Assembly (NCBI GenBank): GCA_021296095.1
Contig: JAGWBB010000009.1
Coordinates: 4,388-64,999 of the forward strand
Direction of reading: 5' to 3'
DNA: 60,612 nucleotides
From: Desulfurellaceae bacterium
GTDB taxonomy: Bacteria; Desulfobacterota; Binatia; Bin18
How positions within the stretch are numbered: the stretch's first letter is position 1; every line of letters starts with the position of its first letter. Both the position numbers and the translations under genes were made by a program. The notes beneath the pieces were generated by a model. It saw nothing but the letters and a program-made list of their open reading frames with translations. It ran no database searches and was not told the DNA's origin. This document shows, piece after piece, positions 35,282 to 41,813 of this stretch.

Positions 35282-36700
35282 TTATAATCCGCGGGGTTGG
35301 ACCACCTGGCCGACAAACCGCCCGCTCGGCGCCTGGCCCACAATCTCTCCGTTTTCCATGACCAGGGCGCCCCGCAAAAAGGTCATGACCGGGATACCCT
35401 TGACCCGGCGTCCCTCCCACAGCGAGTAATCGGCTCGCGAGCGCATACGGTCCACGCCCAGCACGGCTTCTTTTTCAGGATCAATGACGACAATATCGGC
35501 GTCGGCGCCCAGGGTCAGCGCACCCTTCCTGGGGTAGACGCCGTACAGCTTGGCCGCGTTCTCGGACAAGACCTTGGCCAGCGTGACCAGATCAAGCCGT
35601 CCGGTGTTGATCCCCTCGTTGAACATCAGGGGCAGGGTGTCGGCTACCTGGAGGTTGATGCCGACCCGGCAATCCCAGAAGTCCCCGTCCGTCTTGAACG
35701 ACGCCGAGTAGGTCAGGCTGTCCGTGCCGACCACCGACAGGCTGCCCTCTTGCAGACCCTGCCACAGGCGTTCCCGGTCGGTTGCAAACCGGATCGGGGG
35801 CTGGATTTTGGCCTTGCCGCCCATGCCTTTGGCGTCCATCTCGGGTGCGGTGGTGTTGAGAAAGCAGGCCACGGTCTCGCCCACGACATTCAGACCCTGG
35901 CTGCGCAGCTGCTTGACCGTCTCGACCGTATGGGCGGCGCTGATATGAACCGGATAGATGGGCACGCGCAGCTGGTTGGCAATCAGGCCATAGGTATAGA
36001 CCTGGACGCTTTCGGCCCAGGCCGGGCTGGACTCGGCCCAGGCGGTGAGCTGGTCGGCGCGGCCCGTCTGCCGCAGTCGGTCAATCAGAATGCCCCGCAC
36101 ATAGGGGTCTTCGGCGTGAATCTTGGCAAAGGTCGGCGGCCCGCAGCGGGCCAGCTGCTCGCAGGCCTGGTGGAAGAAGGCCGGGGTGATGCCCTCGGGG
36201 TTCATACCGAAGGCCTCGGCCTGAGAACCGGCGTAGCCGGTGAAAAATTTATAGGACACGCCGCCCTTGTGGGCCACTTCCGGAATGTCGGCCACTTGGT
36301 CGAGGGTATTGACCACACAGGTGATCTTGAAATCGCACCACGAGTGGCCGGTCCCGCACTGCAGGGCCTGATCGAACAGCTGCGGCAGCGGCTCCTGGCC
36401 GATCAGGGTGGTGGTGGCGATTGTCGTCACCCCGCCGAGCAGACAGTCCTTGGTATCGCGCAGGAAATCCTCGGTCATGGCGTCATCGCCAAAGCGATCG
36501 GCAATGCCGAAGTGGACATGCGGATCGAAGGTGCCGGGGAAAATGATTTTTTCCCCTACGTCGATGGTCCGTTTTGCCTGGCCCAGACTCGGGCTGGCCC
36601 CCACGGCAACAATCTGTTCTCCCTCAATGGCGACGCCTCCCCGTATGACGCCGTTTGGAGTCACCACCAAGCCGTTCTTCAGGACGATGTCATGCGCCAT
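35282..36700 (-). CDS. Dihydropyrimidinase/hydantoinase-family amidohydrolase
   Basis: A 472-residue cyclic amidohydrolase. The metal site is recognisable: H61-x-H63 in FDPHVHFG and the lysine expected to be carbamylated, K151, in VSYKFFTGY. VHISAAHT supplies the later histidine. Enzymes of this family open hydantoins or dihydropyrimidines to N-carbamoyl amino acids, in the cytosol and usually as tetramers. It leads the run hydantoinase-cupin-carbamoyl amidase, so ring opening followed by decarbamoylation is a consistent two-step route. N-methylhydantoin, allantoin-type or pyrimidine substrates are all possible. The frame and start agree with the family (MAHDIVLKNGLVVTP). Confidence 0.88.
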   Translation of the reverse strand: MAHDIVLKNGLVVTPNGVIRGGVAIEGEQIVAVGASPSLGQAKRTIDVGEKIIFPGTFDPHVHFGIADRFGDDAMTEDFLRDTKDCLLGGVTTIATTTLIGQEPLPQLFDQALQCGTGHSWCDFKITCVVNTLDQVADIPEVAHKGGVSYKFFTGYAGSQAEAFGMNPEGITPAFFHQACEQLARCGPPTFAKIHAEDPYVRGILIDRLRQTGRADQLTAWAESSPAWAESVQVYTYGLIANQLRVPIYPVHISAAHTVETVKQLRSQGLNVVGETVACFLNTTAPEMDAKGMGGKAKIQPPIRFATDRERLWQGLQEGSLSVVGTDSLTYSASFKTDGDFWDCRVGINLQVADTLPLMFNEGINTGRLDLVTLAKVLSENAAKLYGVYPRKGALTLGADADIVVIDPEKEAVLGVDRMRSRADYSLWEGRRVKGIPVMTFLRGALVMENGEIVGQAPSGRFVGQVVQPRGL

Positions 36701-36778
36701 GTGTGCTTCCCCCTTTTTCCCAGGCGGGGCGATTATCCCGCTACGCCTGGTCCGCTGTCAACACAAAGAAGACGCGCG

Positions 36779-37525
36779 CTAGTAGCTGACCTTCAGCAAA
36801 AACAGGCCCTGGGGCGGCGCCGTTTGCCCGGCCAGGGTCCGGTCGCGGGCGGCAAAGATCCGGGCGAAGCCCTCAACGCTCAGCCGGCCGCGCCCGACAT
36901 CGTACAGGCTGCCGACGATATTGCGGACCATGTGACGGACAAAAGAGCGTGCCTCGACCTCATAGGCCAGCACCTGCCCGGCCCGCCTGACGCTGCTGCG
37001 CAGCACCGTCCGCACCGGGTCGTGCTCGACCGAGTCGGCGCCCTGAAAGGATGAGAAATCGTGTTGGCCGACCAGCAGACCGGCGGCCCGATCCATGGCG
37101 CCGATGTCGAGCTGCAGCGGCACGTGCCAGCTATAGCGGGCCCATACGGCCGAGCGGTCGGACCGGTTCCAGATCTGGTAGCGGTAGGTGCGGCTGTGGG
37201 CATCACGGCGGGGGTTGAAGGTCTCGCTGGTGGTTTCGAGTCGCCTGACGGCCATATCCGCGGGCAGCAGGGCGTTCAGGCTGTGTCGGAGCCGTCCAGG
37301 ATCGCGTGGCTGGCTGGTGCGAAAGGCCACGACTTGGCCCAGGGCGTGCACCCCGGTATCGGTCCGGCCGGCCGCCCGCACCCGAATGGGCTCGTTGCAG
37401 AGACGGGCCAGGACGGCTTCCAGCCTGCCCTGGAGGGTTTCCGCGTTGGCTTGCAGCTGCCAGCCATGGTAAGCGGTGCCGTCGTATTCGAGAACGCATT
37501 TGTAGTGCATGGCGCGCGTCATCAT
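36779..37525 (-). CDS. truA: tRNA pseudouridine(38-40) synthase
   Basis: TruA makes pseudouridine at positions 38-40 in the anticodon arm of many tRNAs. The catalytic aspartate is D56 in AAGRTDTGVHALGQ, with LEYDGTAYHGWQ near the start and the C-terminal RSFVRHMVRNIVGSL. The length (248 residues from 37525) is normal. In-frame starts at 37525, 37522 and 37510 cannot be told apart, since none has a strong ribosome site; the last begins right before the conserved KCVLEYDG. It lies 78 bases before the hydantoinase gene and is divergent from the racemase gene. Confidence 0.92.
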   Translation of the reverse strand: MMTRAMHYKCVLEYDGTAYHGWQLQANAETLQGRLEAVLARLCNEPIRVRAAGRTDTGVHALGQVVAFRTSQPRDPGRLRHSLNALLPADMAVRRLETTSETFNPRRDAHSRTYRYQIWNRSDRSAVWARYSWHVPLQLDIGAMDRAAGLLVGQHDFSSFQGADSVEHDPVRTVLRSSVRRAGQVLAYEVEARSFVRHMVRNIVGSLYDVGRGRLSVEGFARIFAARDRTLAGQTAPPQGLFLLKVSY

Positions 37526-37660
37526 AGCCAATTCCGGTGTGAGCCGACAGCGCTCGAACCGGTCTGTCTGTCGGATACCGGCTTGCAAATTCTCGACAAA
37601 ATAGCATAGTCTTTCAGGCCGTTGCTCCAGCCGCCTGGAGCAGAACAGAAGGGAGAAGAT

Positions 37661-38812
37661 ATGGGTGTTTTATCCGGGTATAAGGTCGTTGAGTTTGCGG
37701 GCATTGGTCCCGCTCCGATGTGTGCGATGCTGCTCTCAGACATGGGAGCCGAGGTTCTGCGGATCGACCGGGCTGAGGATGCCAGCCTGGGCATCCCGAC
37801 CGACGCGAAGTTCAATCTGCTGGGTCGCGGACGCCGCTCGGTGGCGCTCGATCTGAAGAAAGAGGACGGCACCGAGGTCGCCCTCAGGCTGGTCGGGCAG
37901 GCTGACGCGCTGATCGAAGGCTTTCGGCCCGGGGTGATGGAACGCCTGGGACTCGGACCGGACGTGTGCATGGCCCGCAACGAGCGCTTGGTCTACGGCC
38001 GCATGACCGGCTGGGGCCAGGAGGGGCCGCTCGCCCCGGCCGTGGGTCACGACATCAACTACATCTCCCTGGTTGGCGCCCTGCACTCGATCGGTCGCAA
38101 GGGTGAAGCCCCGGTGCCTCCGCTGAACCTGGTCGGCGACTTTGGCGGGGGCGGGGTGTATCTCGCTCTTGGCGTGGTCGGGGCGCTGTTGGAAGCCCAC
38201 AGGTCGGGCAAAGGCCAGGTCATTGACGTGGCCATGATCGACGGCGCGGCGTCGCTGATGACGGCGATTTTCGGGCTGCGGGCGGCCGGCCGCTGGACCG
38301 ACGAGCGGGGGGATAACATCCTCGATACCGGGGCGCACTATTACAACGTGTACGAAACCAGCGACGGCAAATACATCGGCATCGGCTCGATTGAACCCAA
38401 GTTCTACGCCGAACTCCTGCGGCTGACCGGTCTCGAGGGTCAGGAGCTGCCACGCCAGAACGACAAGACCGCCTGGCCGGACTTCAAGGACCGCCTGACG
38501 GCCATCTTCAAGACCAAGACGCGCGACGAATGGGACCAGATTCTGGAGGGCAGCGACGTGTGTTACGCGCCCGTCCTGAGCATGGAAGAAGCCCCCAATC
38601 ATCCGCATAACAAGGAGCGCGGGACGTTCGTGGAGATTGACGGAGTGCCGCAACCCGCCCCGGCGCCGCGTTTCAGCCGCACGCCGAGCGCCATCCAACG
38701 GCCACCGGCCAACCCCGGCGAGCATACCGAGGAAGCCCTGATCGACTGGGGTTTTGAGACCGCAGATCTTGAGCGGCTGCGCACCAGCGGCGCGATCGGA
38801 GTCCGCGCTTAG
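37661..38812 (+). CDS. Alpha-methylacyl-CoA racemase-like CoA transferase (family III)
   Basis: A 383-residue family III CoA transferase. The pair of catalytic residues known from alpha-methylacyl-CoA racemase is present: H130 in VGHDINYISL and D160 in LVGDFGGGG. Pure CoA transferases of the family normally have a single catalytic Asp and lack this histidine, so racemisation of 2-methylacyl-CoA (for beta-oxidation of branched acids) is the more likely activity. The start at 37661 follows GAAGGGAGAAGAT. The gene stands alone, divergent from truA. It may work with the acyl-CoA dehydrogenase at 59313, but the two are 20 kb apart. Confidence 0.87.
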   Translation: MGVLSGYKVVEFAGIGPAPMCAMLLSDMGAEVLRIDRAEDASLGIPTDAKFNLLGRGRRSVALDLKKEDGTEVALRLVGQADALIEGFRPGVMERLGLGPDVCMARNERLVYGRMTGWGQEGPLAPAVGHDINYISLVGALHSIGRKGEAPVPPLNLVGDFGGGGVYLALGVVGALLEAHRSGKGQVIDVAMIDGAASLMTAIFGLRAAGRWTDERGDNILDTGAHYYNVYETSDGKYIGIGSIEPKFYAELLRLTGLEGQELPRQNDKTAWPDFKDRLTAIFKTKTRDEWDQILEGSDVCYAPVLSMEEAPNHPHNKERGTFVEIDGVPQPAPAPRFSRTPSAIQRPPANPGEHTEEALIDWGFETADLERLRTSGAIGVRA

Positions 38813-38849
38813 CGCCGTGTGGACCGACCCGAACCGGTGAACGCCTTTT

Positions 38850-38898
38850 CTGGGAGCGCGACCGCTGCGTCAAGCTAGCGTCACGGCCGCGCTCCCAG
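38850..38898. repeat. Palindromic element, 11-bp perfect arms
   Basis: CTGGGAGCGCG (38850-38860) pairs perfectly with CGCGCTCCCAG (38888-38898) across 27 bases that include GCGTCA twice and the small palindrome GCTAGC. It lies 37 bases after the racemase stop. No T tract follows, so it may be a REP-like interspersed element that also stops transcription. Confidence 0.6.
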
Positions 38899-38986
38899 AC
38901 TCCAGGAACGATACGAGATTCTTCTGGCCCGATCTCAGAGATGGTGAGCTACGTATTCAGGCAGCCTGAGCGTGGCGGCCGCTGCC

Positions 38987-39091
38987 TCAGGCGTTCCCTT
39001 TCCACTTGAGTCCCTTGTCGAACAGGACAATAAAGAGTCCGATCAGAACAAGCACGCCGAAGACCGAGAATGCCACGGTAAATGGATTCAT
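38987..39091 (-). CDS. 34-residue single-span membrane protein
   Basis: A very short ORF: MNPFTVAFS, then a continuous hydrophobic stretch (about residues 7-24, VFGVLVLIGLFIVLF), then a charged tail DKGLKWKGNA. An exact GGAGG sits 7 bases before the ATG. The tail-in orientation fits the positive-inside rule. Codon choice is less GC-biased than in the large neighbours, as often seen in small hydrophobic proteins. There is no co-directional gene nearby, so it would be its own transcript. Small membrane proteins of this shape often modulate a transporter or enzyme complex; no partner is indicated. Confidence 0.6.
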   Translation of the reverse strand: MNPFTVAFSVFGVLVLIGLFIVLFDKGLKWKGNA

Positions 39092-39116
39092 TGCCGGACC
39101 TCCATACCATCGAAGA

Positions 39117-39215
39117 CATACCCTGTCCGATTTTCAGCGCAACGCCAAGATCCATCTCAAGCGGCAGCGGCCGACTTGGAAGACGCCTGCCGATAGATTG
39201 CTAAAGCTGACATGA
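39117..39215 (+). pseudogene. Remnant of a Phd/YefM-type antitoxin gene
   Basis: In one frame the sequence reads LSDFQRNAKIHLKRQR, very like the N-terminus of Phd-family antitoxins (SDFQRNAK-HL-RL). After that the usual TGKP-VLTVNG block is missing; the frame continues WKTPADRLLKLT and stops. No start codon with a ribosome site precedes it. The reading is a decayed or frameshifted antitoxin. The stop overlaps the start of the next small ORF (ATGA). The match rests on about 15 residues, so it is tentative. Confidence 0.4.
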
Positions 39216-39439
39216 GTCATGGTGCAATGAATAGACGCGGATTTTATACCATTGAGTCGCATGCCGGGACTGCGAGAGACTGCGCGGACAGACTTGCCGC
39301 CTTGATCCAGTCGTGGATGGAAGGGAACGACGCCGACGAGCAGGGGGAAACAATCGCATATCTCATCCATGCTCTGGACGAAGACCGGTTGTCTGACCGT
39401 AAGCTTTTCCCAAGAGAACTGAAAGGCAAGAGCTGGTGA
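39212..39439 (+). CDS. 75-residue hypothetical protein
   Basis: A small acidic protein, GFYTIESHAGTARDCADRL then a helical region ending DEDRLSDRKLFPRELKGKSW. I recall similar short hypothetical proteins with an ALDEDRLS-RKLFP ending but no function for them. It follows a decayed antitoxin (ATGA overlap), and its stop overlaps the GTG start of the TonB receptor frame by four bases. Either ATG (39212 or 39227) could be used; neither has a clear ribosome site. Whether it is a leftover of a toxin-antitoxin locus or an independent gene cannot be told. Confidence 0.5.
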   Translation: MSHGAMNRRGFYTIESHAGTARDCADRLAALIQSWMEGNDADEQGETIAYLIHALDEDRLSDRKLFPRELKGKSW

Positions 39440-41595
39440 GCCGGGTCATCCTGCTACCTGGAGAAAAGTGCCGCGCCGTGCGCCGTCTGTGCGGCTGGGC
39501 GTGGTGTGTCGTCGTGCTGCTGTGGGCGGCAGGTCTGAGCTACGGCCAGGACACAAGCGGCCGGCAAGAAGCCGGGCGGGTGTCCGCCGAGGCAACACAA
39601 CGGATGCCGCTGATCACCGTCACCGAGCGCCGCCCGATCAGCGCGGCTACCGAAACACGCGTGCGCGAAAATGATTTTGCCGTCCGGCCGCATAACACGG
39701 CCTCGGAAATGCTGAATAATCTGCCCGGATTCGTGGCCGGCCAGCACGCCGGGGGCGGCAAAGCCATGCAATACTTCCTGCGCGGTTTTGATAATGACCA
39801 CGGCACTGACGTGGCCATCAGCGTTGACGGTATCCCCGTCAATATGGTCAGCCATGCCCACGGTCAGGGCTATGCCGACCTGAATTTTTTGATCCCCGAA
39901 GTCGTCGAGTCCATTGATTACCGCAAAGGCCCGTATTTTGCGGACTCCGGGAATTTCGCCAACTCGGGCTCGGTCAACTTCATCACCAAAGACGATACTG
40001 TCGAAAATTCGCTCCGCGCCGTGGGCGGGTCGTTCAACACCATGCGCTATGTCGGCATCCTGTCGCCGCGCCTCGGTCCGGTGCAAAGCCTGATTGCCAA
40101 CGAAGTCTACTTCACCGATGGGCCGTCCAAGCACGGCGAGCATTTCGTCAAATATAATTTCTTCGGCAAGTTTACCCTCAGGCCCAACCCACGCTCCAAG
40201 CTGAGTCTGTGGACCTCGCTGTATACCGGCGATTGGGACGCCTCGGGCCAGATCCCGCTCCGAGAGGTCAACAGCGGCCGACTGGACCGCTTCGGTTCGC
40301 TCGACCCGAGCGAGGGCGGACGCTCTGATCGGGAAAACGTGAACCTCATCTACACGGCCACCCCAAGCCTGGAGAAAAGCTGGTCCGTGCAACTCTACTT
40401 CAGCCGCTACCGGCTGCGCATGTTCTCGAATTTTACCTTTTTCAGCGGCGATCCGGTGCGGGGCGATGGCATTGAACAACTCGACACCCGGGTGCTGTTT
40501 GGCGGCCGAGCCCAGTATCGGCGCATGTGGACACTCGGCGGCATGCTGCTTGAGAGCAGCCTTGGTTTTGAGACGCGCAACGATAACGCCGATGTCGGCC
40601 TGTTCCGGCAGCAGCGCCGGCAACGGTTTTCTACCACCCAGAAAGTCGAGGTGTGGGAGAACGCTTTCAGCGGCTACACCCAGCACGAGCTGTTTTTGCG
40701 GGAGTGGCTGCGGTTCATCGTTGGTCTGCGCGGTGACTTCTTTGTCTTTGATGTTGACGGCCGGTCTCGGCCCGGCGCGACAGACGCCCCGCAGCTCCAG
40801 GGAGATGCGACCGACGGCATTGTCAGCCCCAAGGCCAGCCTGATCGTGTCGCCCTTTACCGACCCTGCGAGCCTCTGGCACCAGACCGACCTGTTTCTCA
40901 ATTTTGGCATGGGCTATCATTCCAACGATGCCCGGGACGCGGTCCAGCCGGGGGGCAGCGGGCTGGCTCGCTCAAGCGGTGCGGAAATCGGGGCGCGCAC
41001 CAATCTGTACAATCGGATCGAGTTGGCCGCCTCGCTGTGGTGGCTTGACCTGGGCAGCGAGCTGGTCTTTGTGGGTGACGAGGGCACGACCGAACAGCGC
41101 GGTCCCACCCGCCGCTGGGGCGTGGATGCTGAGGTCCGGGCCGAAGTCTTGCCCTGGCTGCTGCTCGACTATGATCTGACCTATGCCGATCCCCGCTTTC
41201 GCGTCACCGGCGAGGCCATTCCCCTGGCGCCGACCCTGCTGATGAACGGGGGGCTGACGGCCTACCCGGCCGAGAATCTGTCTGCCGCCCTGCGGGTGCG
41301 CTTCCTGGACGACCGGGCCGCCAATGAAGACCGCAGCGTGATTGCGCGGGGTTATAGCCTGATTGACCTGCTCCTGCGTTACCGCTGGCGCAACATTGAG
41401 CTGTCTTTTGATGTACTCAACCTGGCCGACACCGACTGGCGGGAAACGCAGTTTGCCACGGAATCCTGTGTGCGGCGCGAACTCGGCCGAGACAGCCGGT
41501 GTCCGCGCCGCGGTGGCGGACCGGGGATTCTGGACACGAATGTGGTGTCCGGCTACGGCATCAATGTCCGTGGCGGACTGACCGTGTTTTTCTAG
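39436..41595 (+). CDS. TonB-dependent outer-membrane receptor
   Basis: A receptor of up to 719 residues. It shows a signal peptide (best from the GTG at 39478: RRLCGWAWCVVVLLWAAGLSYGQ), a TonB-box-like ITVTE, a plug domain (SEMLNNLPGFVAGQHAGGGKAMQYFLRGFDNDHG), and a C-terminal 22-strand barrel ending in the aromatic pair FF required for insertion. The GTG at 39436 overlaps the preceding ORF; 39478 follows CTGGAGAAAAG and is at least as likely. It imports a scarce ligand using TonB-ExbBD energy, perhaps a metal chelate or cobalamin. No TonB, transporter or Fur-type operator is next to it, so the ligand is open. Confidence 0.88.
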   Translation: MSRVILLPGEKCRAVRRLCGWAWCVVVLLWAAGLSYGQDTSGRQEAGRVSAEATQRMPLITVTERRPISAATETRVRENDFAVRPHNTASEMLNNLPGFVAGQHAGGGKAMQYFLRGFDNDHGTDVAISVDGIPVNMVSHAHGQGYADLNFLIPEVVESIDYRKGPYFADSGNFANSGSVNFITKDDTVENSLRAVGGSFNTMRYVGILSPRLGPVQSLIANEVYFTDGPSKHGEHFVKYNFFGKFTLRPNPRSKLSLWTSLYTGDWDASGQIPLREVNSGRLDRFGSLDPSEGGRSDRENVNLIYTATPSLEKSWSVQLYFSRYRLRMFSNFTFFSGDPVRGDGIEQLDTRVLFGGRAQYRRMWTLGGMLLESSLGFETRNDNADVGLFRQQRRQRFSTTQKVEVWENAFSGYTQHELFLREWLRFIVGLRGDFFVFDVDGRSRPGATDAPQLQGDATDGIVSPKASLIVSPFTDPASLWHQTDLFLNFGMGYHSNDARDAVQPGGSGLARSSGAEIGARTNLYNRIELAASLWWLDLGSELVFVGDEGTTEQRGPTRRWGVDAEVRAEVLPWLLLDYDLTYADPRFRVTGEAIPLAPTLLMNGGLTAYPAENLSAALRVRFLDDRAANEDRSVIARGYSLIDLLLRYRWRNIELSFDVLNLADTDWRETQFATESCVRRELGRDSRCPRRGGGPGILDTNVVSGYGINVRGGLTVFF

Positions 41596-41740
41596 AGGGT
41601 GTTATACACTTTTTTGCTGCGATTAATTTTCCTCAGAGAAATCACTGACTTGCAGGAGCTACCTCAGCAAGTGGTATTGTGCGGTCCTGTGAAAAACCTG
41701 CAGAAAACCAACAGCTTGTCAGAAGTTACTAACACGCTCT
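41594..41740. mobile_element. MITE-like element with terminal inverted repeats
   Basis: AGAGGGTGTTA (41594-41604) and TAACACGCTCT (41730-41740) are inverted repeats matching at 10 of 11 places, with weaker matching (ACTT) continuing inward. The 147-base interval is clearly more AT-rich than its surroundings and holds no ORF. It could be a non-autonomous transposon or the ends of a decayed IS. The left end coincides with the TAG stop of the TonB receptor. A direct target repeat was not found. Confidence 0.5.
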
Positions 41741-41813
41741 GGAGGGAGGATTGACAGCCGCATTCTAAGAGTGCGATACGGCACGCAAGTCCCGTTGTAG
41801 ACAGGAGGCTTGT

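Noticed and set aside
35297-37054. A 585-codon open frame on the plus strand opposite the hydantoinase gene
   Set aside because: High GC content lowers stop frequency in antisense frames. The minus strand has full family motifs, and the plus-strand product has no recognisable fold.
39454-40920. A 488-codon open frame antisense to the TonB receptor gene
   Set aside because: It is a shadow of the receptor, whose plug domain and barrel end are clear on the plus strand.
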